Shown: positions 38,788 through 47,614 of the stretch, in pieces | Numbering within the stretch: position 1 is the stretch's first letter | Layout of the letters: each line of letters starts with the position of its first letter | NCBI RefSeq assembly: GCF_042429235.1 | Contig: NZ_JBHMBA010000001.1 | Reading direction: 5' to 3' (one strand) | Source: Arthrobacter_B citreus | GTDB lineage: Bacteria; Actinomycetota; Actinomycetes; Actinomycetales; Micrococcaceae | DNA length: 64,000 nucleotides | Made by a program: the position numbers and the translations under genes | The notes under the pieces: model-generated | Told to the model about the DNA's origin: nothing | The model's database searches: none | What the model saw: the letters and a program-made list of their open reading frames with translations, nothing else

Positions 38788-38880
38788 AGCTGGCTCCAAA
38801 ACAATCGCATGCGCGGCGGGATCTCCGCCGGGTTCCCACCAGCATAGGGGAGTGGCGCCGGTCACTGCGCACCCGGCATA

Positions 38881-39360
38881 TCAGCCCTGCGGCCCCCGGG
38901 CGGACTTGGCCTTCTGCTCCTCCAGCCAGGCTTCGACGTCGGACAGGCGGATGCGGCGGTGGGTGCCGCGGTATTCGACCGGGATGATGCCGGCATCGGT
39001 CAGGTTCCGAAGGTAAGTGTGCGAGATTCCGGCGGCGGCGGCAGCCTGCGACGTCGTCAAAAGGGGGACGTTTGAGCCGTTTCGGGCCACAGGTTCCCGG
39101 GTTGCCGCCGCGGGAGCCTGTTCCCGGACGTGCCCAGTGGCGGAAGCCTGATCGGGGGAGCCGGAGCCGGAGGACACCGAGACTGACTCACCGCGGCCCA
39201 GCCGGGCCAGCACATCGAGGACGGCATCACGCGCGGCGGACGGCAGGCGCAGCGCGGTTCCGTCGACAAAAACGGTGACATCCCCGGCCGACAGGGCGCG
39301 GGTCAGGGCCCGGACTTCCTGGGCCGGAAGAGCGGGGGTGTGGTGAGGGCTCTGGGTCAT
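38881..39360 (-). CDS. Excisionase-type helix-turn-helix DNA-binding protein
   Basis: This 159-aa protein has a C-terminal MerR/excisionase-like HTH (LLTTSQAAAAAGISHTYLRN followed by RRIRLSDVEAWLEEQ). Its N-terminal domain (VTVFVDGTALRLPSAARDAV) resembles AbrB/antitoxin-like domains found ahead of such HTHs in actinobacterial toxin-antitoxin pairs. No PIN-domain or other toxin gene is adjacent, so it looks like an orphan regulator or solitary antitoxin. Confidence 0.72.
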   Translation of the reverse strand: MTQSPHHTPALPAQEVRALTRALSAGDVTVFVDGTALRLPSAARDAVLDVLARLGRGESVSVSSGSGSPDQASATGHVREQAPAAATREPVARNGSNVPLLTTSQAAAAAGISHTYLRNLTDAGIIPVEYRGTHRRIRLSDVEAWLEEQKAKSARGPQG

Positions 39361-39509
39361 GCTGCCATCTTGCCAAAGATCCGCCAATCGGGGTGCATGC
39401 GTCCACCGGAGTGCGCCCCGCGCCCGCCGCGTTGACCGGGGAGCGGCCGCACGGAAGCATGGAGGGTAACTGCCCGGCCTTCCGTCCGCAGGGAAGCGAA
39501 GGGACTTCA

Positions 39510-40706
39510 GTGCCAGACTCAGCACACGCCGTGGGAGCGGCCGGATGGCGCCCGGACATTCTCGGGACCGGATATGAGCAGCTGACCCTCGACCTCCCCG
39601 GCGGCGCTCCGGCCACCCTGGTCCGGTACACCCCGCCTCCGGTCCCGGGAACGCCCCGGGCTGCTGCCGCAGCGGACGTTCTCTATGTCCACGGATGGTC
39701 GGATTACTTTTTCCAGCGGGAACTGGCGGAGTACTGGGCAAAAAGCGGCGCACGCTTTTACGCGCTGGATCTGCACAACTACGGCCGAAGCCTGCGGCCC
39801 GGGCAGAGCCCGGGGTTCGTCAGCGATCTTTCTGAGTACGACGACGACATCGCTGCCGCGCTCGCGGCAATGGGACAGCCGGCACCTGTCCGGTCCTCGC
39901 CGGAGCAGCCCGGGCAGCCCGGGCAGCCCGGGCAGCCGGAGCAACCGGAGCAGCCGGAGCAGCCGGGGGACGGCACCCGGGGGGCTCCTGCCGGGCGGCC
40001 CCTCATCCTGGTCGGGCACTCGACCGGCGGATTGACGCTCAGTCTGTGGGCAGCCCGGCATCCCTTTGCTGCCTCCGCCCTGGTGCTCAACAGTCCGTGG
40101 CTGGAATTCCAGGCCACGGAGTTGGGCCGCCGGGTCATATCGCCGCTGATCGGGCTCGAAGCCCAGCGCCGGCCGCTCGCGCCCCTGCCTCCGGTCGACT
40201 TGGGCATTTACTCCCGCGCGGTCTTTTCGGCCTTCGGCGGTGAATGGACCTACAACCTCGAGTGGCGCCCGCTCCGCGGCTTTCCCGTGACCCTGGCCTT
40301 CCTTAACGCGGTTTTCCGCGCCCAGGCCAGTGTTGCCGAGGGTCTTGGCCTCCAGATCCCGGTGCTGGTGCTGCTCTCGGCCAAAAGCTACCTGCAGCCC
40401 CGATGGTCAGCGGAGGCCGGCACGTCCGACGTGGCACTGGACGTGAACGTGGTGGCCCACCGGGCGCTGTCCCTGGGAGCAACTGTGACCGTGGTCCGAA
40501 TAGAGGACGCCATGCATGACGTCTTCCTCTCTGCAGCCCCGGTCCGCGCCCGGGCCTATGACGCGGTCTCCGCGTGGCGCCGCGGATACGGTCCCGCCGT
40601 CCGCCGTCGGCCCCCTCTTCCTTCCACTCTCCGGCGCCGGGCCACAGTCGGGTCCCGGCCCACCATGACGCACCGGCCCACCCTCAGGCGTCGGCCGCGC
40701 GCATAA
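39510..40706 (+). CDS. Alpha/beta hydrolase (lysophospholipase-like)
   Basis: This 398-aa protein has a monoglyceride-lipase-like fold: VLYVHGWSDYFFQ (oxyanion loop), LDLHNYGRSLRPGQ, nucleophile elbow VGHSTGGLTLSLWAA and a late catalytic His in EDAMHDVFLS. A repetitive Gln-Pro-Gly/Glu insert at about residues 133-153 sits in the lid region. The basic, low-complexity C-terminal tail overlaps the converging GNAT-like gene. GTG 39510 has GAAGGGA 5 nt upstream; ATG 39459 is possible. Confidence 0.82.
   Translation: MPDSAHAVGAAGWRPDILGTGYEQLTLDLPGGAPATLVRYTPPPVPGTPRAAAAADVLYVHGWSDYFFQRELAEYWAKSGARFYALDLHNYGRSLRPGQSPGFVSDLSEYDDDIAAALAAMGQPAPVRSSPEQPGQPGQPGQPEQPEQPEQPGDGTRGAPAGRPLILVGHSTGGLTLSLWAARHPFAASALVLNSPWLEFQATELGRRVISPLIGLEAQRRPLAPLPPVDLGIYSRAVFSAFGGEWTYNLEWRPLRGFPVTLAFLNAVFRAQASVAEGLGLQIPVLVLLSAKSYLQPRWSAEAGTSDVALDVNVVAHRALSLGATVTVVRIEDAMHDVFLSAAPVRARAYDAVSAWRRGYGPAVRRRPPLPSTLRRRATVGSRPTMTHRPTLRRRPRA
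39906..39968 (+). repeat. 7 x 9-bp in-frame tandem repeat (Gln-Pro-Gly/Glu)
   Basis: Seven copies of CAGCC(C/G)G(G/A)G-type units encode QPG x3, QPE x3 and QPG in the hydrolase gene. Such a short repeat in coding sequence is likely to vary in copy number between strains. Confidence 0.85.
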
Positions 40707-41328
40707 AGGTCAGGACATCCGCCGTCGGGCTCCAGCCCTGCCGCCCGTACCAAAGCGCGGACTTGGGCAGCGCCGGCATGAGGATCATGGGTGTGTCCCG
40801 GGCCGCTGCTTCTCCGGCCAAGGCGGCAAGCACCGCGGATTCCATCGTGTGGTCAGGATCCGCCCGCCGGATGTCGAGGCCGCCAAATACGGTGAAGCCG
40901 CGGGCCGGCGCCATCCGGCCCAGCGCCACGATGTCCCCAAACGCGGTGATTTCGACAACCGGGCATCCTGCGGCCTCCGTCAGGGTCAAGCCCGCGCCGT
41001 CGGGCAGCTGGGGAAGCTGGGGCAGGTCCGACGGATAGGCGGAGAGCAGGGCGAGCCGGGACAAGGGAGCAAGGTCCTGCCGCACGGCAAATCCCTCCGC
41101 CGTCTCCGCGTCATCAGTGACCAGCGTCAGGCGTGCTCCCCGTTGGGCTGCCACCTCTGCTGCTGCCCGGGGAGTGTCGCGTCCCGGCCACGTGACAACA
41201 TACTGGGGCGGATCCAGTCCACGGGAGGGCGCCATTTTCACGGCATCGCCGTCCTGTGTGCTGGAGAGCCCGCGCACCGCTGCCCACGCCGAAACCCACT
41301 GGGTAAAGTCACTCTGCCAGGATCCCAA
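40684..41328 (-). CDS. GNAT-like acetyltransferase-domain protein
   Basis: The 214-aa protein looks like a GNAT fold without a clear motif A: the C-terminal part GFTVFGGLDIRRADPDHTME and SALWYGRQGWSPTADVLTFM has the usual YxxxGW-type end. It is not recognised further. It converges with the hydrolase gene, overlapping by 23 bp. Confidence 0.5.
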   Translation of the reverse strand: MGSWQSDFTQWVSAWAAVRGLSSTQDGDAVKMAPSRGLDPPQYVVTWPGRDTPRAAAEVAAQRGARLTLVTDDAETAEGFAVRQDLAPLSRLALLSAYPSDLPQLPQLPDGAGLTLTEAAGCPVVEITAFGDIVALGRMAPARGFTVFGGLDIRRADPDHTMESAVLAALAGEAAARDTPMILMPALPKSALWYGRQGWSPTADVLTFMRAADA

Positions 41329-41380
41329 CGGTCACCGTCCCCGGCGTGCGGGGACGGTGCTGACGATCCACATCCGGACG

Positions 41381-41938
41381 TCAGTCATCGTAAAGATCCT
41401 CCACCGTCAGGTGGACTGTGTGCGGGACGATCCCCACGGATTCAGCCACTGCGGCGCGGATGTTTCGGCGCAGAAAGTCCATGGCGCGGCAAATGTCCAC
41501 ACCAGGGGCCACTGCGGTCCGCAAATGGATCCGCAGCCCCCGTCCGCCGTCGGGGGTCACATCAATCCGGCAGCGGCGGGCGCGGACACCGCCGACGCTG
41601 CGGGCCGCGTCGCGCACGACGGCGGCCAGGGCGGCTTCGCTGATGCTGGTGCCGTTCAGGCTTTCCAGCACCTGAAGCCCCGGCCCCCCTGCACTCCTGC
41701 TTCCGGCGCTCTCCAGGACCTTTCGTTTCAGGCCGCGGGGAGGGCGGAACGCCGGATGCCGCAGGTCCTGTTCACGCAGCGCGGCCGTGGCGGCATGCAA
41801 TGGTTCCAACCGGCTTCTGGCCTGCCGGCACTCCCGGCACTCGAGGGTATGAGGATCCGGCGGCCGGTCCATCCCCTGCCACACCCGGGTGATGGTGCGT
41901 CCGCAGGCCAGCACGGGCTGTTGGTTCTCTAGTGCCAT
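41381..41938 (-). CDS. Anti-sigma-like Cys motif fused to Asp23-like domain
   Basis: This 185-aa protein begins with a His/Cys segment (ending ECRECRQARSRLEPLHAAT) resembling a zinc-type anti-sigma motif. Its C-terminal half (VRARRCRIDVTPDGGRGLRI, then NIRAAVAESVGIVPHTVHLT) resembles Asp23/Gls24 alkaline-shock proteins. The start overlaps the sigma-factor stop by 10 bp, so the two are coupled and it is probably that sigma factor's partner. No transmembrane segment is present. An anti-sigma function is inferred from position and motif. Confidence 0.6.
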   Translation of the reverse strand: MALENQQPVLACGRTITRVWQGMDRPPDPHTLECRECRQARSRLEPLHAATAALREQDLRHPAFRPPRGLKRKVLESAGSRSAGGPGLQVLESLNGTSISEAALAAVVRDAARSVGGVRARRCRIDVTPDGGRGLRIHLRTAVAPGVDICRAMDFLRRNIRAAVAESVGIVPHTVHLTVEDLYDD

Positions 41939-42564
41939 TGGATCATTGCCTCCGCCAGGTTCTCCCTCGCCCGCGCCAGCCGCCCCCGAACAGTAACCGG
42001 GCTGATACCCAGGGCGGCCGCAATTTCCGCGTAGCTTTGGTCATGAAGCTCGCGCAGCAGCCAGCACGCACGCTGTCCGGCGGGAAGCTCCGCCAGCGCC
42101 CGGGACAGGCATTCGAGTTCCGCGGTGATTTCCGCGCTGCGGTGCGGATCACCGTGCTGCACCGCCAGCGCCGGCCACAGCCAGTTGGCATCCATGCTTG
42201 CCTCCGGGTGGGCGGATCTGCGGCGCAGGACATCAAGGCAGCGGTTTGTCGCGGTGCGGTAGACCCAGCCTCCGAAGGCGCTGGACCGGTCCAGGCCGGG
42301 AAGTGCGCGCCATCCGGCCGTGAGGGTGTCCTGGACAACATCCTCCGCTTCGCCGCGGTCATTGAGCATGCGGTACGCCAAGCGGAAAAGCCGCCCCTGA
42401 TAGGTCTCCACCAGATGCTCAAAGGCGGACAGATCCCCGTCCTGAGCGCGGGCAACGATGCCGGCTTCGTCCAGGCTCCCCAGCGGGGCCGCCGCACCGG
42501 ACCAGGCCGGTGGCATGGACTGAGGAAAGCTGCCGGACTCTTCCGGCGATTCGGCCGTGGCCAT
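41929..42564 (-). CDS. ECF RNA polymerase sigma factor
   Basis: This 211-aa sigma-70 family protein has region 2 (LVETYQGRLFRLAYRMLND, EDVVQDTLTAGWRAL) and region 4 (SYAEIAAALGISPVTVRGRL). Region 3 is absent, as in ECF factors. It is divergent from the Asp23 operon and co-translated with the Asp23-like fusion, so it most likely drives the envelope-stress genes. Confidence 0.88.
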   Translation of the reverse strand: MATAESPEESGSFPQSMPPAWSGAAAPLGSLDEAGIVARAQDGDLSAFEHLVETYQGRLFRLAYRMLNDRGEAEDVVQDTLTAGWRALPGLDRSSAFGGWVYRTATNRCLDVLRRRSAHPEASMDANWLWPALAVQHGDPHRSAEITAELECLSRALAELPAGQRACWLLRELHDQSYAEIAAALGISPVTVRGRLARARENLAEAMIQWH

Positions 42565-42585
42565 GGGCGCCCCTGTCCGGTCCGG

Positions 42586-42645
42586 CTGTCACCGGCCCGT
42601 CTCCAATATCGCAGACGCTCCGGTTGGGCGGAACTGTCACCGGCC
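42586..42645. promoter_or_regulatory. Direct repeat in the sigma/Asp23 divergent promoter region
   Basis: CTGTCACCGGCC occurs exactly twice (42586-42597 and 42634-42645), 48 bp apart, in the 210-bp gap between the sigma and Asp23 genes. A GGAACTT box at 42663-42669 resembles an ECF -35 element. These may be control sites, but chance in GC-rich DNA is not excluded. Confidence 0.35.
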
Positions 42646-42774
42646 AAGCCCGGCCCGTGAAGGGGAACTTTGCGGCCAGGCATGACGAATACCCGCCGGC
42701 GGCGTCATTAAACCCATACAGCGAACTACGCGCGGCCCCATGCCGGGCCGTGGGCCGAGCAGGAGATGAGCGCC

Positions 42775-43332
42775 ATGGCAGATGCCCAAAAACCATCAGG
42801 AACATCCACTGGTTCAGTGCCGGGCCCGCACGGCAGTCCGCCGGTCGGAAGGACCGGGAGCGTGGAGGCGAGCACGGTAACCAGCCCCGGCCCGGTGGAT
42901 CCGGTGCGGAAATCAGGTCCCCTGCATACGCCCCACGGCGACACCACCATTGAGGAAACAGTGGTGCAGAAGCTGGCCGGCATGGCGACGCGCGAGGTGC
43001 CGGGGGTTTACGCGATGGGGACCGCCGCCCGGCGGGCCTTCAGCTCCATGACCGACCGCATTCCGGGATCCCAGACGAACGCCAGCAACGGCGTCAGCGT
43101 GGAGAAGGGCGAACGCCAGGCGGCGATCGACGTGAGCATCGTGGTGGAGTACGGCTACTCGATTGTCGAAATCAGCCAGGGCATCCGCCGCAACGTCATC
43201 CGGTCCGTGGAAAACGCCACCGGCCTGGAAGTGCTGGAGGTCAATGTCAACGTCACCGACGTCCACCTGCCCGAAGACGACTCCGGAGACGACGAGGACC
43301 CGGGCCGGAAACCGTCGGGCCGGCTGGACTAG
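42775..43332 (+). CDS. Asp23/Gls24 family envelope stress protein
   Basis: This 185-aa protein has the alkaline-shock domain: TIEETVVQKLAGMATREVPG, then IDVSIVVEYGYSIVEISQGI and LEVLEVNVNVTDVHLPE. The N terminus is polar and disordered. ATG 42775 lies 9 nt after AGGAG; ATG 42766 abuts it and is less likely. It is first of a five-gene plus-strand operon. Confidence 0.9.
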   Translation: MADAQKPSGTSTGSVPGPHGSPPVGRTGSVEASTVTSPGPVDPVRKSGPLHTPHGDTTIEETVVQKLAGMATREVPGVYAMGTAARRAFSSMTDRIPGSQTNASNGVSVEKGERQAAIDVSIVVEYGYSIVEISQGIRRNVIRSVENATGLEVLEVNVNVTDVHLPEDDSGDDEDPGRKPSGRLD

Positions 43333-43404
43333 CTGGCCCGGAGAACAAGCAATCTGCGCGGCGGTGGTGGAAAACCGCCGGCAGCCCTACTGAAGGAGGA
43401 CTCC

Positions 43405-43584
43405 ATGTCCGCAACAAAATGGTGCCTGGCGGTAGGCCTGGTCCTGGGAATCGTTCTGGCGTTCGGAGGCTGGTATGCCTTCCTGCTGGCAGTGCTGTTC
43501 GGCCTCATTGGGCTGCTGGTGGGTTTGGCAGCCGATGGAAAGCTTGACCTTCAAGCCATGTTCGGCAGAGCGTCGAGCAGATGA
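43405..43584 (+). CDS. DUF2273-type small membrane protein
   Basis: This 59-aa protein is short enough to be missed by length cut-offs. Two hydrophobic stretches (LAVGLVLGIVLAFGGWYAFL and AVLFGLIGLLVGLAADGKLD) fit the DUF2273 family that accompanies Asp23 genes. AAGGAGGA is upstream of ATG 43405, and the TGA stop overlaps the next gene's ATG by 4 bp. It probably anchors Asp23 to the membrane. Confidence 0.85.
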   Translation: MSATKWCLAVGLVLGIVLAFGGWYAFLLAVLFGLIGLLVGLAADGKLDLQAMFGRASSR

Positions 43585-44000
43585 GGGCACCCGGAATCGA
43601 AGGAACCCGGCCGCCTCTTGGCCGGCGGCCCCTCCGCGAGGTGGGGGACCGGGGTGCAACCGCCCTGTCCCGTAAGGTCCTCGAGAAAATCGCGGGTCAG
43701 GTGGCGAAGGATGAAACGTCCGCGGGCGGCAGTTCCGGCGGGTTTCTGGGGATCGGAGCGCAGCCGGATCTGTCGGCGCGTCCGAAGACCGACGTCGAGC
43801 TGGCCGGCAATATCGCATCCCTCAGGATCCAGGTGGGCCTGCCGTATCCAGTGCCCGTCCGCCAAGCAGCTGACCAGCTGAGGGAGCGGATATCGCACCG
43901 GATCACGGAACTGACGGGGGTGGAAGTGCGCCAGGTGGATGTGACTGTTTCCTGGTTGTGGCCCAACACTCCCGACGACGGCCGCCGGAGGCTGCAGTGA
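43581..44000 (+). CDS. Asp23/Gls24 family protein
   Basis: This 139-aa protein is the second alkaline-shock protein of the operon. It has GATALSRKVLEKIAGQVA, IASLRIQVGLPYPVPVRQAA and VEVRQVDVTVSWLWP, consistent with Asp23. It overlaps both neighbours by 4 bp (ATGA upstream, GTGA downstream), so the middle of the operon is tightly coupled. Confidence 0.87.
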   Translation: MRAPGIEGTRPPLGRRPLREVGDRGATALSRKVLEKIAGQVAKDETSAGGSSGGFLGIGAQPDLSARPKTDVELAGNIASLRIQVGLPYPVPVRQAADQLRERISHRITELTGVEVRQVDVTVSWLWPNTPDDGRRRLQ

Positions 44001-44563
44001 ACGGCGGGCCGCCGGTCTCCCTGCGTCCGCGGCCCAGCCGTGCCGTGCCGGCGGTCATCTGTGGGCTCATCCTGCTGGCAGCCGGGGTCCTGCTGGTGTG
44101 GGCGGCCGTTGCCCGGCTGACCCAGGACAGCTGGCCGCCGTTCTTCACCGCGGTGTCCGACTGGCTCGCGTCCCTGAGCTGGAACAGTACGGGAAGCTGG
44201 ACCGCGGGCATCGTCCTCGTCATCGCCGGAGTGGTCCTGCTGCTGACCGTCCTGATTCCCGGCCGGTACCCGTCGCTGCCCCTGAAATTGGAGCACCCCG
44301 CGGAAGTGGCCGGAACGAGCCAGGCCGTGATGTCCCGCCGGGCGGCGGCGCGTCTGGCCGCGGCGACCTGTGAACACATAGACGGCGTGTCCTCGGCATC
44401 CGCGACGGCTACGGACCGGGAGGTCCGCGTCACCGTCAACACGCCGCTGCGGGATACGGCGGATCTGCAGCACTGGGTCACGGACGGGGTCCGGTCGCGG
44501 CTTCAGGCGTCGGGGTTGGACCCCGTCCCGGCCGTCTCGGTCTTCATTCGATCCAGCAGCTAA
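43997..44563 (+). CDS. DUF6286-type membrane protein of the Asp23 operon
   Basis: This 188-aa protein has two TM helices (VICGLILLAAGVLLVWAAVA and TAGIVLVIAGVVLLLTVLIP) and a C-terminal cytoplasmic domain with an Asp23-like pattern (VRVTVNTPLRDTADLQHWVT). GTG 43997 overlaps the previous stop. It probably ties the Asp23 layer to the membrane. Confidence 0.75.
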   Translation: MNGGPPVSLRPRPSRAVPAVICGLILLAAGVLLVWAAVARLTQDSWPPFFTAVSDWLASLSWNSTGSWTAGIVLVIAGVVLLLTVLIPGRYPSLPLKLEHPAEVAGTSQAVMSRRAAARLAAATCEHIDGVSSASATATDREVRVTVNTPLRDTADLQHWVTDGVRSRLQASGLDPVPAVSVFIRSSS

Positions 44564-44585
44564 CACGCATCAGGAAGGGAATGAC

Positions 44586-45185
44586 ATGCGGCAGCATCCC
44601 GGCACAGCCAACCGCGTCTGGCTGACCATCCTCGGCCTGTTGTGCCTGGCGGCGGGCATCTGGGCCCTGTTGCTGGCCACCGGCACACTGGGCACCGAAA
44701 CGGACCCGGTTCTGTCCGGGCCCCCAGAGGCCGTCACCGGTCCGGACTACGCCCCCGTCGTCGCCCTCTTAGCGGGAGTGCTGCTGGGCGTGCTGGGACT
44801 GTGGTGGATTTTGGCCCAGATTCCGCGCAGTCTCGAGTCCGGACCGTTCCGCCTGCAGGAGGATGCCGCCCGCGGCATCACCGTTTGCGACCCGTCGGTC
44901 CTGGCATCCGCCGTGCAGCACGATACCGAACGGATCCCGGGCGTGGTCGCGGCTGCGGCGCTGCTCCGCGGATCGGCGGAGGAACCTGACCTGACGCTGA
45001 AAGTGACGGTGAATGCCCGCGCCGACATCAGGGCAGTCCTGGACCGGATCCGGGGAACAGTGGTGCCGGACCTCGCATCAGCCCTGGAGACGCCGCTGCA
45101 CAGCCTGGGGATCGACATTGAGGCCAGCAATAAGCCGGCTTTGTCCGGCAGCACTGTCAGCTCCACGGGAACCGTGGTTTATTAG
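44586..45185 (+). CDS. AmaP-like alkaline shock membrane anchor
   Basis: The 199-aa protein has two TM helices (LTILGLLCLAAGIWALLLAT and VVALLAGVLLGVLGLWWILA) and a soluble C-terminal half with DLTLKVTVNARADIRAVLDR, as in AmaP proteins that hold Asp23 at the membrane. It is last of the five Asp23-type genes. GGAAGGGAATGAC precedes the start. Confidence 0.8.
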   Translation: MRQHPGTANRVWLTILGLLCLAAGIWALLLATGTLGTETDPVLSGPPEAVTGPDYAPVVALLAGVLLGVLGLWWILAQIPRSLESGPFRLQEDAARGITVCDPSVLASAVQHDTERIPGVVAAAALLRGSAEEPDLTLKVTVNARADIRAVLDRIRGTVVPDLASALETPLHSLGIDIEASNKPALSGSTVSSTGTVVY

Positions 45186-45190
45186 GGCGC

Positions 45191-46042
45191 ATGCTACGTG
45201 ATTCCCAAGAGCCGGACGCAGCCGCTCCGGCCGCCCCCGCCGAAGTGCTCCCGGTCTGCGTTGCCTGCGGAACCCAGTACGGGAGCGTGCGGGCCAACTG
45301 CCCCATCTGTGATGACGAGCGCCAGTACGTGCCGCTGGCGGGCCAGGCCTGGACCACCCTGGAGAAGCTGCGCGGCCCGTCCCACCGCGGCAGCATCCAC
45401 GCCCAGGGTCCCGGCGTGCTGGGCATCGGCTGCGAACCGTCCTTCGCGATCGGCCAGCGCCCGCTGCTGGTCAAGGCCGCCGGCGGAAATATTCTCTGGG
45501 ACTGCCAGGCGTACCTGGACGATGAACTTGCCGCCCTCATCCGTGCCGAGGGAGGGATCCGGGCGATCGCCGTAAGCCATCCGCACTTCTACACCACAAT
45601 GGTGGAATGGGCGCATGAATTCGACGCCCCGGTCTACCTGCACGCTGCGGACCGGCAGTGGGTGGGGCGCCAAGATCCGGCCCTGGAGTTCTGGGACGGA
45701 AACAGCCGGAGCATCGGCGCTGACCTGACGCTGTACCGGGCCGGCGTGCACTTCGAGGGTGGAACGGTGCTGCATTGGAGCGGGGATCCGGATGGCACCG
45801 GGGTGCTCTTCACCGGAGACATCGTCAACGTCATCCCCGACCGCACGCACGTGTCATTTCTCTACAGCTACCCCAACCAGATTCCCGAGCGGCCCGCAGT
45901 GGTTGAGGAAGCCGCCGCGCGGCTCAAACCACTGGAGTATGAGCGGCTTTACGGCGGTTGGTGGGACCGGATTCTTCAGCATGGCGCGGACCGGATTGTG
46001 CAGGAGTCGGCCGTCCGCTACCTCGCCTTCACCCGGGACTAG
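45191..46042 (+). CDS. MBL-fold metallo-hydrolase with N-terminal zinc ribbon
   Basis: This 283-aa protein begins with a rubredoxin-like CVACGTQYG and CPICDDERQY pair, then a metallo-beta-lactamase core: VSHPHFYTTMVEWAH, YLHAADRQW, LHWSGDPDG and LFTGDIVNVI. The canonical HxHxDH motif is altered to HPHFYT. The substrate is unknown. It starts 5 bp after amaP, so it may be co-transcribed, although its function is not obviously linked to envelope stress. Confidence 0.8.
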   Translation: MLRDSQEPDAAAPAAPAEVLPVCVACGTQYGSVRANCPICDDERQYVPLAGQAWTTLEKLRGPSHRGSIHAQGPGVLGIGCEPSFAIGQRPLLVKAAGGNILWDCQAYLDDELAALIRAEGGIRAIAVSHPHFYTTMVEWAHEFDAPVYLHAADRQWVGRQDPALEFWDGNSRSIGADLTLYRAGVHFEGGTVLHWSGDPDGTGVLFTGDIVNVIPDRTHVSFLYSYPNQIPERPAVVEEAAARLKPLEYERLYGGWWDRILQHGADRIVQESAVRYLAFTRD

Positions 46043-46090
46043 ACCGTGGCCCAGTCCCGGGGAAAGAAGCGGTAAGGACAGTGCGCCGGC

Positions 46091-47614
46091 CTAGCGGACC
46101 AGCTCAGCGCGCTCGGCGGCGACCATTGCCTTGTGCTCGGCCACCCGCGCCCGGTGCAGCGGGGTCCGGCGCAGGAAGGCGTAGGCCACGCCCAGCAGGG
46201 CGAACCATATTGGGGTGACCAGCAGTGCCTGCAGGGTGTCCGGCTGAGTGGTCAGCGCCCACAGCAGGAATCCGAAGAAGGCCAGCACCACGTAAACCAT
46301 CACCACGCCGCCAGGCATCTTGAAAGAGGACGCTTCATGCAGCTGCGGCCGGCGGCGCCGGTACACCAGGTAGCTCGTCAGGATGATCGTCCACACAAAC
46401 ATGAAGCACAGGGCTGCGATGGTGCTGACCAGGGTGAACGCGGCGCTGACCGACTCGCCCGCATACAGCAGCACCACGCCGGCCAGCAGGAACGTGCAGG
46501 AGAAGAACAGGGCGTTCTGCGGCACTTTGCGGCGGGAGAGGCGGCCAAACGGCTTGGGGGCATCGCCGTCGTGCGCCAGGCCGAAAACCATGCGTGAGGT
46601 GGAATATATCCCGGAATTCGCTGATGACGCCGCAGACGTCAGGACCACGAAGTTCACGACGGCGGCTGCCGCACCAAGTCCGGCGAGGGCGAACATGCCC
46701 ACGAACGGGCTCTCGTCGGCGCTGAACCTGTCCCAGGGAACCACTGAAATCAGCACCACCAGGGCGCCTACGTAGAACAGCATGATGCGCAGGGGAATGG
46801 AGTTGATGGCCCGGGGAAGGTTCTTCTCCGGATCCTTCGTTTCGGCTGCCGCGGTGCCCACGAGCTCAATACCCACGAAAGCGAAGACGGCAATCTGGAA
46901 ACCGGCCACGAATCCCATCGGGCCCGTGGGGAAGAGCCCGCCGTGCGCCCAGAGGTTGTCGAACCCGGCGACGTCGTTGTCTCCGGACGTGAAGCGGGTG
47001 AAGATCATCACCAGGCCCACCACGATCAGGGTAACGATGGCCAGGATCTTGATCAGGGCAAACCAAAACTCGGCCTCACCGAAGGCCTTGACGCTGGGCA
47101 GGTTCAGGGCCAGCAGCACCAGGATGCACGCCAGGGCCGGGATCCACAGCGGGGCGTCGCCCCACCAGAAGGTGACGTAGTGGGAAATGGCCACCACGTC
47201 CGCTATTCCGGTGACCACCCAGCAGAACCAATAGGTCCATCCGGTGAAGAAACCCGCCCAGGGGCCGAGCAGGTCCGCTGAGAAGTCGCTGAAGGACTTG
47301 TAGCTCAGGTTCGACAGCAGGAGTTCGCCCATGGCCCGCATGACGAAGAAGAGCATGAAGCCGATGATCATGTAGACAAAGATCACGGACGGTCCGGCCA
47401 CCGAAATGGTCTTTCCCGAACCCATGAACAGGCCGGTGCCGATCGCACCGCCGATGGCCAGGAGCTGGATATGGCGGTTGGAGAGCGAACGGGACAGTTC
47501 CGGTTCGGAGGGCCCTGGTGTTCCGGATGGTGGCGTCTGCGCCGAAGAAGGCGCCGGGGAGGGTGCGGGAGCAGCGGAAGGAGCAGGGGAGGAGCTGGTC
47601 AGACGGTCGGGCAT
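46091..47614 (-). CDS. cycA: APC family amino acid permease (D-serine/D-alanine/glycine transporter type)
   Basis: The 507-aa permease has 12 predicted TM segments after an Ala/Pro/Ser-rich N-terminal arm. NRHIQLLAIGGAIGTGLFMG and MGELLLSNLSYKSFSDF are hallmarks of CycA-like proteins, which import D-alanine, D-serine and glycine. ATG 47614 is chosen. It is divergent from the glycine-riboswitch-controlled glycine cleavage operon, so substrate uptake and breakdown are encoded side by side. Confidence 0.88.
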   Translation of the reverse strand: MPDRLTSSSPAPSAAPAPSPAPSSAQTPPSGTPGPSEPELSRSLSNRHIQLLAIGGAIGTGLFMGSGKTISVAGPSVIFVYMIIGFMLFFVMRAMGELLLSNLSYKSFSDFSADLLGPWAGFFTGWTYWFCWVVTGIADVVAISHYVTFWWGDAPLWIPALACILVLLALNLPSVKAFGEAEFWFALIKILAIVTLIVVGLVMIFTRFTSGDNDVAGFDNLWAHGGLFPTGPMGFVAGFQIAVFAFVGIELVGTAAAETKDPEKNLPRAINSIPLRIMLFYVGALVVLISVVPWDRFSADESPFVGMFALAGLGAAAAVVNFVVLTSAASSANSGIYSTSRMVFGLAHDGDAPKPFGRLSRRKVPQNALFFSCTFLLAGVVLLYAGESVSAAFTLVSTIAALCFMFVWTIILTSYLVYRRRRPQLHEASSFKMPGGVVMVYVVLAFFGFLLWALTTQPDTLQALLVTPIWFALLGVAYAFLRRTPLHRARVAEHKAMVAAERAELVR

